DNA of 40,365 bases from an uncultured Alphaproteobacteria bacterium (GTDB taxonomy: Bacteria; Pseudomonadota; Alphaproteobacteria; Rhodobacterales; Rhodobacteraceae): assembly GCA_902524845.1 (NCBI GenBank), contig CABZEW010000017.1, positions 1 to 40,365 of the forward strand, in the 5' to 3' direction. This document shows, in pieces, positions 1-9,630 of this stretch. Under the pieces are notes generated by a model. It was not told where the DNA came from. It saw only the letters and a program-made list of their open reading frames with translations, and did no database searches. A program made the position numbers and the translations under genes. Position 1 is the first letter of the stretch, and the number at the start of each line of letters is the position of its first letter.

Positions 1-452
1 TGAGATCCCTGTTACACACAAACTTAAAAGAAGCAATGAAATCGCAAGAAAAACCTCGTTTGGCTACGTTAAGGTTGATAAATGCAGCGATTAAAGACCG
101 AGATATAGCTGTAAGATCGGAAGAGAATACCGAAGGAGTAAGTGATAATGAGATCATCTTAATACTGTCAAATATGGTTAAACAAAGAAAACAAAGCATC
201 ATCCAGTATGAAGAGGGTGGTAGAATTGAGCTTGCCGAACGAGAAAGGGAAGAGATAAAGATTATCGAGGAATTTTTACCTAATCAGCTTAGTGAACAAG
301 AAATAAGAGAGGAAATAACAAAAATTATTGAATCTAAAGAGAACCCTAGTATTAAAGACATGGGTAAAATAATGAGTGAACTAAAAACAAGTTTTAGCGG
401 TAGGATGGATTTTGGTATGGCATCAGAAATAGTTAAGGCTTTACTAAAGTAG
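1..452 (+). CDS. GatB/YqeY domain protein (5' end cut by one base)
   Basis: YqeY-family protein related to the tail domain of GatB, usually about 150 residues; its role is unclear (tRNA or amidotransferase associated). An internal ATG lies at 36, but the frame stays open to base 1 and reads RSLLHTNLKEAM upstream, which matches the family N-terminus. The window begins with TG, so the start codon is probably an ATG whose A lies one base outside. The family core LATLRLINAAIKDRD, the EEGGR-ELAEREREE helix and the terminal MG-IM-EL segment are all visible. It converges on the pyrophosphatase gene and a hairpin overlaps its stop codon. Confidence 0.85.
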   Translation, partial: RSLLHTNLKEAMKSQEKPRLATLRLINAAIKDRDIAVRSEENTEGVSDNEIILILSNMVKQRKQSIIQYEEGGRIELAEREREEIKIIEEFLPNQLSEQEIREEITKIIESKENPSIKDMGKIMSELKTSFSGRMDFGMASEIVKALLK

Positions 453-461
453 TAAAGCCTT
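435..461. terminator. Hairpin between convergent genes
   Basis: Perfect 11-bp inverted repeat AAGGCTTTACT / AGTAAAGCCTT with a 5-base loop, overlapping the YqeY stop codon and lying 18 bases before the 3' end of the convergent pyrophosphatase gene. There is no clear T-tract on either side. It may act as a bidirectional terminator or an mRNA 3'-end stabiliser. Confidence 0.6.
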
Positions 462-478
462 ATCCTAAAATAGCTTCT

Positions 479-2488
479 CTAAACTAACAGAGGTGCGATA
501 ACAAGGCTTACTATGGCCATCACGTTTATCAAAATATTCATAGAAGGACCAGAAGTATCTTTCAAAGGATCTCCAACGGTATCACCAACCACAGCTGCTT
601 TATGAACCTCAGAACCTTTCCCTCCTAAGTTACCTTTCTCAACATACTTTTTGGCATTATCCCACGCTCCTCCTGCGTTTGCCATCATCAAAGCCATCAT
701 AACGCAACAGATCAGTGCTCCTCCGAGCATTCCCCCGAGAGCCTTTGGGCCTAAAATTGTTCCGACCACCACCGGAGCTAAGACTGCAAGCGCTCCAGGA
801 GCTATCATTTTTCTGAGAGCTGCTTTGGTTGCAATATCAACGCATTTAGCGGTATCCGGTTTTGCCTTTCCATCAAGAAGGCCAGGTATTTCTTTAAATT
901 GACGTCTAATCTCTTTGATCATATCAAAAGCGGCGTCGCCGACAGCGGTCATTGTCATTGAACTTACCAGAAACGGGAAAATCCCTCCAAGAAACATACC
1001 TCCCAAAACTAAAGGATCATTGATTGCAAGTACAAAGCTACTATCACTCCCACTAATTTTTTCTATATATGCGCTTATAAGTGCTAATGCAGCCAATGCG
1101 GCGGCACTAATGGCGAAACCTTTTCCTATCGCTGCAGTAGTATTCCCAACTTCATCTAAGGAATCCGTTATTTCTCTTGTTTCTTTACCCATCTCTGCCA
1201 TTTCTGCAATTCCACCAGCGTTATCCGCCACAGGACCATACGCGTCTATTGCCATAGTAATACCGACAGTGCTCAGCATCCCTACTGCTGCCATTCCTAC
1301 ACCATAGAGACCTGCAAAGGAATTAGCCGTGAAAATAATGACGACTATTGCCAAAACGGGGATGGCTACAGACTGCATGCCAACAGCGAGCCCAGTAATC
1401 ATTATTGTAGCAGCACCAGTGTCGCCTCCTTCAGCAATCTTTCTGACGGGTTTTCCACCTGTGTAATATTCCGTTGTCAAACCTACCACAATTCCACCGA
1501 TTGCACCTACTAAAACTGCTATCCATACATTAGAAGAAACCCCTAATGACGTTATGGTGAAATAAGCAACTATTATGAATAAAACAGCAGAGCCTATGGT
1601 ACCATACCTTAGCGCCATTTCAGGGCTGCTGTTAGAAAATACTCTTACTGTAAGAATACCAAGGATAGAACATATCAAGCCAACCGAGGCAAGAACCAGG
1701 GGCATACCAATCAATGCATCTACATCTCCTCCTAATAAAGAAACTGAGGATGCCGACATAGTTGTTGCTAGAATTATGGATGCTATAATGGACCCACAAT
1801 AAGATTCGAAAATGTCAGATCCCATACCTGCTACATCTCCAACGTTGTCTCCCACATTATCGGCTATCACTCCAGGGTTTCTTGGGTCATCTTCTGGTAT
1901 CCCTGCCTCTACTTTTCCGACTAAATCTGCGCCCACGTCAGCACTCTTGGTGAATATGCCACCACCAACTCGAGAAAATAGAGCAACAGACGAAGCTCCC
2001 ATGGCAAATCCTTCGATAGCATGTATCTGCTTCAAATCACCACCGAAATTGTAGAAAAGAATTCCTATCCCAACCAAACCCATGGCGGCTACAGTTAAGC
2101 CCATGATTGAACCACCAAAGAATGCTATGTTTAACGCTGAAGCTGCTCCGCCCTCGCTTGCTGCAACTGCAGTTCTGACATTAGCTTTTGTAGCGGTATA
2201 CATCCCAATATACCCTGCTGATCCAGAGCACAACGCTCCAAGAAAGAAAGCAAGAGAGGTTTCCCAGCCTAAAAAATAATATAGTGCCGCTATACATATG
2301 ATGCAAAATATGCTTAGAATTCTATATTCCGCAGCCATGAAAACCATTGCCCCTAGATGGATTTCGTCGCCGATTTCTTTGACTCTACCTGTACCTTCGT
2401 TAGCGCTCCTGACTTGTAGGTAAACTATAAGCGCACACAAAAGTCCAAAAAGACCGAAAGATATTGGTATTAATGGATTGAGTAACAT
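479..2488 (-). CDS. hppA: Membrane-bound ion-translocating pyrophosphatase, K+-dependent type
   Basis: Integral membrane enzyme that couples PPi hydrolysis to H+ or Na+ export. About 670 residues, full length, with many membrane segments. The substrate loop DDPRNPG and the following DNVGDNVGD acidic motif are intact (about residues 200-220 when counted from the ATG at 2494). [10 protein letters not shown] near 450 has Ala where K+-independent enzymes have Lys (GNTTKA), so this is the K+-dependent class. A Glu in DIFESY (about 230) occupies the position seen in Na+-pumping and K+-dependent enzymes. Two ATGs exist: the one at 2488 has AAGGA seven bases upstream and is preferred over 2494. Pumped ion (Na+ or H+) cannot be decided here. 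Confidence 0.95.
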   Translation of the reverse strand: MLLNPLIPISFGLFGLLCALIVYLQVRSANEGTGRVKEIGDEIHLGAMVFMAAEYRILSIFCIICIAALYYFLGWETSLAFFLGALCSGSAGYIGMYTATKANVRTAVAASEGGAASALNIAFFGGSIMGLTVAAMGLVGIGILFYNFGGDLKQIHAIEGFAMGASSVALFSRVGGGIFTKSADVGADLVGKVEAGIPEDDPRNPGVIADNVGDNVGDVAGMGSDIFESYCGSIIASIILATTMSASSVSLLGGDVDALIGMPLVLASVGLICSILGILTVRVFSNSSPEMALRYGTIGSAVLFIIVAYFTITSLGVSSNVWIAVLVGAIGGIVVGLTTEYYTGGKPVRKIAEGGDTGAATIMITGLAVGMQSVAIPVLAIVVIIFTANSFAGLYGVGMAAVGMLSTVGITMAIDAYGPVADNAGGIAEMAEMGKETREITDSLDEVGNTTAAIGKGFAISAAALAALALISAYIEKISGSDSSFVLAINDPLVLGGMFLGGIFPFLVSSMTMTAVGDAAFDMIKEIRRQFKEIPGLLDGKAKPDTAKCVDIATKAALRKMIAPGALAVLAPVVVGTILGPKALGGMLGGALICCVMMALMMANAGGAWDNAKKYVEKGNLGGKGSEVHKAAVVGDTVGDPLKDTSGPSMNILINVMAIVSLVIAPLLV

Positions 2489-2548
2489 GGACATTTCCTT
2501 TTTTTGTACAAATTCAATTTTCGGAGATATCTAAAATTTTTATGTTTG

Positions 2549-2568
2549 TAAAGCAAAGATGTGCTTTA
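2549..2568 (-). terminator. Hairpin between the secreted-protein gene and hppA
   Basis: Perfect 7-bp inverted repeat TAAAGCA / TGCTTTA with a 6-base loop, 12 bases past the stop of the upstream minus-strand gene and about 60 bases before hppA. The run after it is A/T rich but not a clean T-tract. It may separate the two transcription units. Confidence 0.35.
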
Positions 2569-2579
2569 TAGAGGGATTA

Positions 2580-3659
2580 TTATCCGTCAACGCTGTCCTT
2601 CAACACATGTTTTCGAATAATCTTATCTAGTCTGGTGAAGTTGGTATTTTGTTCTACGAAGTCAACGGTCTCTAGATAACTTCGGTTTTGTAACATCTTC
2701 CTAGCCATACTAAAGAAAGGGCAGTTTCTAATCTTTCGCCCTCCAATTAGCTGATACCAACGGCCTGCAGGATCTAAGCTGCAGCTACCGGTATCGTCCG
2801 TAAATACTTCTTTCAGTGAAATTGTTTCTGTCTTTATTCCGTATCTATTGAATAATTGGACAACTAGATCGGTATTCAATGCAGAAAATGTTTCTAAATT
2901 TCCATTATCATCTAGCATAAGTGCAGAAAAATTTTCTGATACGCCCGAGAAGCTTTTGGGTTTAATAAAAAAAACCTCTTTAGGGGAGTTCTCTATTTTC
3001 CCGTTTCTGGAAATGAACGTAAGTAAAGCAGCTTCCGACAAATTTGCTATTGGTATTATTTTTCCTGGAAAATATCTATCTACCATTTTTTTTGGCATTA
3101 GATCGGTTAGTACCTCTGGGTCAAACGAGTAGTCATTTTTAAGCATATGACGTACGTCGCTGAAATCTAATGATGTTAATCTTATTTTATTTGCAGCAAA
3201 AAAGCCAAATGAGTTTAGGTTTGCATCGATTGCTGTTTTTGAGATTCGCTGTACAGTCTCGAAATCAGTTGTTATTTTCTCAATTGGAGCACCTCTGTAA
3301 AGAGATATAATTTGGCAGTCGGGCAAAATTATTTTAATCCGTGTCTCAAAATTACTCAAGGCCTTAGGTACTTCTTTCGAAAGCGAGGCATAAGTAGCCA
3401 AAGAAATTTTAACCGGTTCAACCTTCTTGATTTGGTTAAAAAAATGCTTTGATTCCATCACAAAAATTTCCTCCGGTGATAAAGAAATGTTGCCTTCTTC
3501 ATCAAGTGGAGGTTCAAATGGTAAATAGTTCCCGTAGATCAGATCAAAAAGTACGGATATATTATCTTCTTTGCAGTTATTTTTATGGGAATCCGCAAAA
3601 GGGGTTAAAGGTAATAGGAATATTACTAGTATAGCGAAGAGTTTTTTTAATATATCCAT
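2580..3659 (-). CDS. Unknown secreted protein
   Basis: I do not recognise the family. The frame opens at 3716, but the ATG at 3659 is preferred because it starts directly with a signal peptide (MDILKKLFAILVIFLLP, then a TPFADS cleavage-like region), giving about 359 residues. The mature part looks globular, has few Cys residues and no membrane segments. It mixes motifs such as YRGAPIEKITTDFETV and a C-terminal DTGSCSLDPAGRWYQLIGG region. It shares its direction with the MFS gene upstream and hppA downstream, with a hairpin before hppA. Probably periplasmic; function unknown. Confidence 0.75.
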   Translation of the reverse strand: MDILKKLFAILVIFLLPLTPFADSHKNNCKEDNISVLFDLIYGNYLPFEPPLDEEGNISLSPEEIFVMESKHFFNQIKKVEPVKISLATYASLSKEVPKALSNFETRIKIILPDCQIISLYRGAPIEKITTDFETVQRISKTAIDANLNSFGFFAANKIRLTSLDFSDVRHMLKNDYSFDPEVLTDLMPKKMVDRYFPGKIIPIANLSEAALLTFISRNGKIENSPKEVFFIKPKSFSGVSENFSALMLDDNGNLETFSALNTDLVVQLFNRYGIKTETISLKEVFTDDTGSCSLDPAGRWYQLIGGRKIRNCPFFSMARKMLQNRSYLETVDFVEQNTNFTRLDKIIRKHVLKDSVDG

Positions 3660-3720
3660 TGTCAAAATTTCCGTTAGAGGACTTGTTGGGCATTTATGAT
3701 GCAAAATTTGAGCCATTAAT

Positions 3721-4965
3721 TTAGCTTTTTATAAATTTACTATTATCAAACAAGTGTAAAAGAGTTATGGATATCAAGGCAAAAATTATCAGAGGTGTAG
3801 CAGTTAAATTAATTATGTTCCACCCTAGTTGTGAGGAATTGGAACTGCAATTCATTAACCAGCCTGAGGTTATCGACGAGACAGCAACAAAACCAAAAAC
3901 GAAAAAATCATTTATTCCTTGAACCCTTCCTCTTTCAGACGGCAAGTGACTTTTTGTTAATAGACTAGTTGACCCAACGAAACCAAAATTCCATCCAATT
4001 CCAATTAATATTAATGACATATAGAAGTTCCAAATATTTAGACCCTGGTAAGCGAAAAAGACTGCCAGCAAGAATAAAGTCATGCCACTGGATATAATTG
4101 ACTTTTCACCATATTTTTCAATTAATTTTCCGGTAATAAACGAAGGGGCAAACATAGCCAGTGCATGAGCTGAAACAACACTCGCCGCTTGCTTGGCTCC
4201 AAATCCACATCCAACGATTGCGATTGGTGAAGAAGTCATTATGAGGTTCATGACACCATATGCAATCATGGAACAGCTTATTGAGACTAATATTGCAGGG
4301 CTTTTAAAAATATTTGCAGGAGATCGATTAGACTTATCCCTTTCAGAGATAAGATTTTTATTTCTAATACTAATATCTTCGACTTCCTTTGAAGAGTCGT
4401 GTTGTTTAACATAACACAATATGAAAGGGCCGAGGCAATTCAGTATTACTATTGCTGAGTAAGAATATAGGAATGGCTCAGGGTTACTTATACTGAGAGA
4501 TAATTTTATCAATGATGGGCCTAAAATAGCAGCAATTAGGCCACCTGAAAGAACAATTGAGATAGCTCTTGCCTTGAACTGATCTTCACAAACGTCTGTC
4601 GCTGAAAATCTATAAAATGCTTGAGAAGCCATATAAGCACCTGAAATAAAAGAGCCAAATAAAAAGACTTCAAATGAGACAATAAATATCCCCAAGAGTG
4701 AAGTTAGAGAGCCGATTAATCCAGCTAGATTGCCCAATAGTAATCCAAATCTTCTGGTTGTTGATTGCATCACGTTTGAAAGTATTGGAGAACTTATCAT
4801 TGAACCGATGATTATTAAAGAGATAGGTATGGTGGCATAGCAAGCACTACTAGCAAGCGACTGGCCTACAAGACCACCCAAAATAATATACATTGGCATT
4901 TGGGAACCCAAAACCGCTTGGGCTAGAGCCAATGCAAAAATGGTTCTGCGACTCTCTTTGTTCAA
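3721..4965 (-). CDS. Major facilitator superfamily transporter
   Basis: About 414 residues with roughly 12 hydrophobic segments, consistent with an inner-membrane secondary transporter of the MFS_1 type; substrate unknown. The frame runs up to 5040 but there overlaps conserved ogt codons. The most sensible start is TTG at 4963-4965, immediately after the ogt stop (4967-4969), giving MNKESRRTIFALALAQ, with the first membrane helix following at once. No strong ribosome site is visible, so translation is probably coupled to ogt. Runs in series with the MORN protein and ogt genes. Confidence 0.8.
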   Translation of the reverse strand: MNKESRRTIFALALAQAVLGSQMPMYIILGGLVGQSLASSACYATIPISLIIIGSMISSPILSNVMQSTTRRFGLLLGNLAGLIGSLTSLLGIFIVSFEVFLFGSFISGAYMASQAFYRFSATDVCEDQFKARAISIVLSGGLIAAILGPSLIKLSLSISNPEPFLYSYSAIVILNCLGPFILCYVKQHDSSKEVEDISIRNKNLISERDKSNRSPANIFKSPAILVSISCSMIAYGVMNLIMTSSPIAIVGCGFGAKQAASVVSAHALAMFAPSFITGKLIEKYGEKSIISSGMTLFLLAVFFAYQGLNIWNFYMSLILIGIGWNFGFVGSTSLLTKSHLPSERGRVQGINDFFVFGFVAVSSITSGWLMNCSSNSSQLGWNIINLTATPLIIFALISITLLHLFDNSKFIKS

Positions 4966-4966
4966 T

Positions 4967-5281
4967 CTATTTAAAATTACTAATTTCTTTTTTAAGTAGT
5001 TTTCGTTTTGTTTTAATTCCCCCCAAGCCACTGTAACCACCTAAAGATCCATCTGATCTAATCACTCTATGGCAAGGTATTGGTCCAGGATAAGGGTTTT
5101 TACCACAAGCATTCGCAATAGCTCTGGCCGATTTAGGTTTTCCAAGAATATGTGCTAGTTCTGAGTAAGTTTTGGTAGTCCCTGGTGTTATCTTTGCGAT
5201 TTCAGTCCAGACTGCCAGTTGGAATTTTGTTCCATAGCAAATTCTTTTATTTATGATTTTTGTGAATTTTGCTTCTTTCAT
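4967..5281 (-). CDS. ogt: Short methylated-DNA--protein-cysteine methyltransferase
   Basis: Repairs O6-alkylguanine by irreversible transfer of the alkyl group to its own Cys. The 104 residues cover only the C-terminal DNA-binding and active-site domain (GTKFQLAVW, TKTYSELA, SARAIANACGKNP, then the active site IPCHRVI and GGYSGLGGIKTK). The N-terminal ribonuclease-H-like domain of ordinary Ogt/Ada (about 160-170 residues) is absent. The catalytic Cys is present, so this is not an alkyltransferase-like (ATL) protein, which has Trp there. Its ATG abuts the stop of the MORN-repeat gene with no spacer, so translation is coupled. Confidence 0.9.
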   Translation of the reverse strand: MKEAKFTKIINKRICYGTKFQLAVWTEIAKITPGTTKTYSELAHILGKPKSARAIANACGKNPYPGPIPCHRVIRSDGSLGGYSGLGGIKTKRKLLKKEISNFK

Positions 5282-5881
5282 TCAGAATAACTCTACCTCT
5301 GTAAGAACACCCATCGACCACGTTTCCTTTTTTATAAGGTCGCCTGATTTATCAAATATTTCCAAAAAACCATTTCTCAGGCCATTTTTTTGGAAACCAC
5401 TTTCAATCAACTCACCTGTCTCAAGGTAGAATTTCCATATACCTTCCAATTTGTCATCTTTGTATTCTTCTTCAGTCCGAATATTTCCGTTTTGATAATA
5501 AAACGTCCAAACACCGGACCTCATTCCACCACTGTAGGCTTCTTCAGACCTCATGTTGCCATTACTGAAAAAAGTCAGCCAAATACCATCCTTATTACCT
5601 TCAATGTAGGTCCCTTTTGCTCTTATTTTACCGTTGTCATGAAAATACTCCCAGCTGTCTTCTTTTATTCCGTTCAGGAGAGTCCCAGTATTCTCTACAT
5701 AACCATTATTCCAAAAAGATTTTACTGGGCCACTTACTGGCTTGCTCTTTCCTTTGAAGTAATAAACACGATTTTCTCGTAAAAGATCGTTTAAAGATAT
5801 GAAGTTTTCCAAGAGGCCTAAGTTCAATGCCAATAAAAAAGTTGTGGATGCTAGAACAATACGAAAATATTTTATGATCAT
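5282..5881 (-). CDS. MORN-repeat (MORN_2/YwqK-like) protein
   Basis: 199 residues. An N-terminal hydrophobic stretch (about residues 5-25, FRIVLASTTFLLALNLGLL) looks like a signal peptide or anchor. The rest is at least five tandem units of about 23 residues of the form G-W-x-Y/F-Y/F-x-N-G-x-I/M-R-x-E-x-x-Y-x-x-G (for example WEYFHDNGKIRAKGTYIEG), typical of MORN_2 repeats also found in YwqK-like proteins. These repeats usually mediate binding or surface display. There is no sign of a toxin partner next to it. The stop codon abuts the ogt start. Confidence 0.8.
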   Translation of the reverse strand: MIIKYFRIVLASTTFLLALNLGLLENFISLNDLLRENRVYYFKGKSKPVSGPVKSFWNNGYVENTGTLLNGIKEDSWEYFHDNGKIRAKGTYIEGNKDGIWLTFFSNGNMRSEEAYSGGMRSGVWTFYYQNGNIRTEEEYKDDKLEGIWKFYLETGELIESGFQKNGLRNGFLEIFDKSGDLIKKETWSMGVLTEVELF

Positions 5882-5944
5882 AATTTAATTAACATTTTTA
5901 ATTGCACAGAAATCGGTTCGAAATGCGTCAAGTTTAGAGATCAT

Positions 5945-7129
5945 TTAACTCATTTCAACATTTAATGACTTTAGACCATGAAAGTGATAAATATTTGCAT
6001 ATTCGGGTTTTTGAAGGATCTCGATTCGTCTTTTTCTACCAAAAAGATTTTTTAAAGCCAAATTTATTTCTAACCGAGCTAATGGAGCTCCAAGGCAAAA
6101 ATGTATTCCTGCACCAAAAGAATTGTTAGTTAGAGTGCGCCTATTGGGAATGAAGGCTAAAGGATTATCCCATCGGCGCGTATCTTGGCCAGATGCACCT
6201 ATCACCAAACTTATTTTTTCTCCGTGCGAAATGTCGATGTTATCGATAGTTAAGTTTTCGTAGGCAAATCTTGAGAAAATATGGAGTGGTGGGTCATATC
6301 TCAATATCTCCTCTACAGTGTTATGCCAGTGTTTTCCCTCAAAAAAATGACAATTAATTTTGTTCGAAAGCAATGCATAAATTCCATTACCTATAGTATG
6401 AACAGTCGCCTCATGACCTGCATTCAATAAAAGAATACAAGTTGAGACTAACTCATCAAAATTGAGTTTTTCATTTTCTTGTTCTGCATTAATAAGATGA
6501 GTAATTAAATCATCTGCTGGCTTGTCACGACGCTCGGCTACGTAATTTTCGATATATTCAAAGAATTCTCTAGAGGACTGATTTGCTGTTCTTTTTGTTT
6601 TTTCAGAAATATCTGCTTGGTATACAGCGACCATCGAATTTGACCATTTTAATAATTGGTCTGACATATCTTCAGGTATTCCCAATAGACGAGCGATAGT
6701 TATTACTGGGATTTGTTTTGCGTAGCTCTCAATTAAATCAGTTTCATTATCGTTCATCTGATCTAATAGATCTGCACAAAGAGTGTCGATATCTTTTGAT
6801 ATTTTTTTTATATTTTTAGTGGTAAATGCGCGCAATACTAATCCTCTTAATCGAGAGTGCTTTTTCCCTTCCAAATCAAGCATAGAGTTTCTTTCGATTC
6901 TATAAAAATCACTTAGATTTTTTTCATTAGGATTGTTAAGACCTGCTGGTAATTCTCTACCAAACCTTTTGTCTTTAAAAATTTTGTTTATGGTAGAGAA
7001 TTCAAAAAAGGCCTTTTGATTATAATTTTTCCAGAAGCAAACACCGCCACTTTTTAAAATTTGACGATAGAAGAGATAAGGGTTTTGAACAAAATTTTCT
7101 TCAACAGGTGATTGATCAACTACTATCAT
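5945..7129 (-). CDS. Cytochrome P450
   Basis: 394-residue soluble bacterial class I P450 monooxygenase. Visible motifs: C-helix HSRLRGLV (about 91-98), I-helix oxygen-activation motif AGHEAT (237-242), ExxR in EEILR (273-277), and the heme-thiolate loop FGAGIHFCLG with the ligand Cys at 345. It needs a ferredoxin and reductase encoded elsewhere; none is adjacent. The acid-alcohol pair of the I-helix (E-T) is present, so it should be catalytically competent. Substrate unknown. It is divergent from the amidohydrolase gene; the intervening 97 bases must carry both promoters. Confidence 0.93.
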   Translation of the reverse strand: MIVVDQSPVEENFVQNPYLFYRQILKSGGVCFWKNYNQKAFFEFSTINKIFKDKRFGRELPAGLNNPNEKNLSDFYRIERNSMLDLEGKKHSRLRGLVLRAFTTKNIKKISKDIDTLCADLLDQMNDNETDLIESYAKQIPVITIARLLGIPEDMSDQLLKWSNSMVAVYQADISEKTKRTANQSSREFFEYIENYVAERRDKPADDLITHLINAEQENEKLNFDELVSTCILLLNAGHEATVHTIGNGIYALLSNKINCHFFEGKHWHNTVEEILRYDPPLHIFSRFAYENLTIDNIDISHGEKISLVIGASGQDTRRWDNPLAFIPNRRTLTNNSFGAGIHFCLGAPLARLEINLALKNLFGRKRRIEILQKPEYANIYHFHGLKSLNVEMS

Positions 7130-7226
7130 TATTATCTCGAGTTATAAAAGTCCTTTTAAAATGTAGCAAGCCTGATATCCTAATCACCTATTTGTGAACG
7201 CTTACAAACATAAAATTGAGGTAAGT

Positions 7227-8390
7227 ATGCCAACAATAAATAGGATAGCAGATTACTTTGATGAGATGCAAGGATGGAGACATCATTTGCACGCTAATCC
7301 GGAATTAGGATTTGATTGTTTTGAGACTGCAAAATTTGTTAAATCCAAATTAGAAGAGTTTGGTGTAGATGAAATCTATACTGAAATTGCAAAGACAGGA
7401 ATTGTTGCGATAGTTAGTGGTAAATCAACCGGCAAAACGATTGGACTAAGAGCTGACATGGACGCGTTGCCTCTAGAAGAAACGACGAGTAAAGAGTATA
7501 TTTCAAAAAAAAAAGGTGTTATGCACGCTTGTGGACATGATGGCCACATCACTATGCTTTTAGGAACCGCAAAATACTTAAGTGAAACCAGAAATTTCTC
7601 TGGCAATGTAGCCTTGATTTTCCAGCCTGCAGAAGAGGGTGAGGGAGGAGCAGAAGTAATGTGCAAAGAAGGTATAATGGATAGGTTTAGCATCGATGAA
7701 GTTTATGGGATTCACAATGACCCAGGATGTCCTTTGGGTTACTTTCAAACGTGTATCGGTCCTAACATGGCTGCCGCAGACGATTTTACAATTAAAATAT
7801 TTGGTAAAGGTGGTCATGCTGCGGAACCGGAAAAAACAATAGACCCTCTCGTTATAGGAGTTCAGCTTGTCCAAGCCATCCAAACTATCTCATCCAGAAA
7901 TTTGTCAGCATCAGAAAAAGTAGTTATATCTATCACCCAGTTTCATGCTGGGACCACCCACAATATTATCCCTAACGACGCATATATCAATGGCACCGTC
8001 CGAACGTTATCTAAAGAAGCGCAAAGCCTTGTTGTAGAAAGGCTGCAAGAATTGTGCAAAGGTCACGGCCGTGGATATGGAGGAAAAATAAAACTAGATT
8101 ATAACTATGGTTATCCTGCTACTCTAAACCATCAAAGGGAAACTAAGTTTGCGGCAGAGGCTGCAAAAGAAATTGTAGGCGCGCAAAACGTAGACATTAA
8201 CGCAAAACCAATAATGGCATCAGAGGATTTTTCTTATATGTTAGAGGAGCGTCCAGGCTGTTATTTCCATGTAGGGCAAGGTGTTGGAACGCCTGTCCAC
8301 AACCCGGAATATGATTTTAATGATGATTTATCACCAATAGGAGCGAGCTTTTTTGCTAGATTGATAGAAAAGTCATCTTTAATTAAATAG
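7227..8390 (+). CDS. M20D-family amidohydrolase (hippurate hydrolase-like)
   Basis: Metal-dependent peptidase/amidohydrolase that cleaves N-acyl amino acids (family M20D, with hippuricase and IAA-amino acid hydrolases). Motifs: GLRADMDALPL, MHACGHDGH, the acidic PAEEGEGGAEVM, HNDPG, and a C-terminal ASEDFSYML, which together supply the di-metal site. The dimerisation domain lies in the middle. The start is taken at ATG 7227, which has GAGG eight bases upstream, rather than GTG 7194 in the same frame; this gives 387 residues. Substrate cannot be read from the sequence. Confidence 0.93.
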   Translation: MPTINRIADYFDEMQGWRHHLHANPELGFDCFETAKFVKSKLEEFGVDEIYTEIAKTGIVAIVSGKSTGKTIGLRADMDALPLEETTSKEYISKKKGVMHACGHDGHITMLLGTAKYLSETRNFSGNVALIFQPAEEGEGGAEVMCKEGIMDRFSIDEVYGIHNDPGCPLGYFQTCIGPNMAAADDFTIKIFGKGGHAAEPEKTIDPLVIGVQLVQAIQTISSRNLSASEKVVISITQFHAGTTHNIIPNDAYINGTVRTLSKEAQSLVVERLQELCKGHGRGYGGKIKLDYNYGYPATLNHQRETKFAAEAAKEIVGAQNVDINAKPIMASEDFSYMLEERPGCYFHVGQGVGTPVHNPEYDFNDDLSPIGASFFARLIEKSSLIK

Positions 8391-8439
8391 TATAAATTGA
8401 ATCATTAGGCCCTTAAAGTGAACAACGAGGGGGTTCTAA

Positions 8440-8930
8440 TCATTGCCTGTATGATTTTTTCGATGTTATTACTAAGATAGGATTTTTATATGGGAACCTT
8501 CCAAATCCTGCAATGATTTTTTTGTGTTGCAACGCATACTGGTAGCATTATTCAGCTATACAATTTTTGAATAATGGCAAAGATCTTTTTTGAATTATCA
8601 AATTCTCACTATGGGTTAACGGGAGTAAAATAAAGTGTGACCCTGCTCCAGCTTGTTGGTTGATGCAAAGTAGTCAAACAAATGTAAACAGGTGTCTAAA
8701 GCATAATTATCTCCTGAGAAAGCTCTGGGAGTTTTTCTTAAGATATTGCAAGTAATTTGGTCAGTTAGGATGATAAACGCCCAACAGCCATTTAAGGTTT
8801 TGCGCCAGTTATTAAGATATCCAAATGCTGCATCTCCTGCTAGGTCACCAAAAACATTCTTCACCTTGTTGTCATAATACTTATCTTTTTAGCACCAATC
8901 TTATGGCTCAAAGGTCGCGAGCTAAAAATT
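8440..8930 (-). pseudogene. Decayed DUF924 gene
   Basis: Remains of a DUF924 protein (normally about 180-200 residues). On the minus strand, 8930-8616 reads KDKYYDNKVKNVFGDLAGDA, then LNNWRKTLNGCWAF, ILTDQITCNI and KTPRAFSGDNYAL, matching the family order W..tl.G..A.iiL.DQ..rNi.R.tprAFs.D. At about 8620 the frame breaks, and the family motif LPLTHSEN...Q continues in another frame, followed by YALQHKKII and FGRFPYKNPIL. An in-frame TAA lies at 8548-8550 and two more stops occur in the 5' part. At least three disabling changes make it a clear relic. An ATG-less 82-codon frame (8616-8864) is only its middle piece. Confidence 0.75.
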
Positions 8931-9023
8931 AACATACTTGCAGTCTGCTTTTCTATTTTTTGTAATAAAAGAAATTAAATCTTTGTATTTTAACGTTTCA
9001 GTTAATGATATCGGAGAGTGTTC

Positions 9024-9368
9024 CTACTGATAAAAGGCCTGTTCAGGAACGATATGATTTCCTTGAGTATCCAAAAAAATTTTATAAACCTTTGCCACCG
9101 CACTTAAAGGTAAAGGCGCATATAAATGTGGAAATAGCTGTTTGTCTCTACTAACCTCCCAAACAAGGTCTAATTTATCAGTATTTACTTCTAACAAATA
9201 CAACGGGCTTTTTGACTTGAAATATTTTTCAAGGGTCCCTTCTAATTGTTCTGAAGTGGAAAAGTGAATAAAACCATCATTTTTATCGATTTTTGATCCT
9301 TCGAAAAAGTCATTTTGTTTTACGTTTTCCCATTCATCTTCCTGGCAAACCTTAAATACTTTACTCAT
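9024..9368 (-). CDS. DUF952 family protein
   Basis: About 114 residues from ATG 9368, which has AGAAAGAAG just upstream; a longer frame to 9422 lacks a better site. Family signatures: VFKVCQEDEWENVKQNDFF at the N-terminus, GFIHFSTSEQLEGTLEKYF (the DGFIHcS motif), LYLLEVNTDKL, and FPHLYAPLPLSAV near the end. DUF952 is widespread in Alphaproteobacteria and has no firm assigned function. It sits alone between the DUF924 relic and the accessory region. Confidence 0.88.
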   Translation of the reverse strand: MSKVFKVCQEDEWENVKQNDFFEGSKIDKNDGFIHFSTSEQLEGTLEKYFKSKSPLYLLEVNTDKLDLVWEVSRDKQLFPHLYAPLPLSAVAKVYKIFLDTQGNHIVPEQAFYQ

Positions 9369-9630
9369 CAACTTCTTTCTGGCTCTACTCCTTTGATAAG
9401 GGGACCATTGGGCTCCAAACAAAATCGTGTCGAACTCGAGGATAAATTGTCGCTGATATATGCAAAAAAAACAAATAAATTACAGTAAAAAATAATATTT
9501 CATGACAGCATATTGTTAGTTCAATTAAAAAGTTATTTTGATAACCCATCCAGAGAAAAACCCTTTCCGAAACCCGATATTGTAACTCCAGACAGAGTAA
9601 CGTCCATCGATATATGGTTAATTTTTGCGG

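Noticed and set aside
915-1307. Plus-strand frames of up to 130 codons inside the pyrophosphatase gene (also 651-902, 1575-1802, 1812-2054, 2082-2279)
   Set aside because: They lie antisense to a strongly conserved gene, have low-complexity composition and no family motif.
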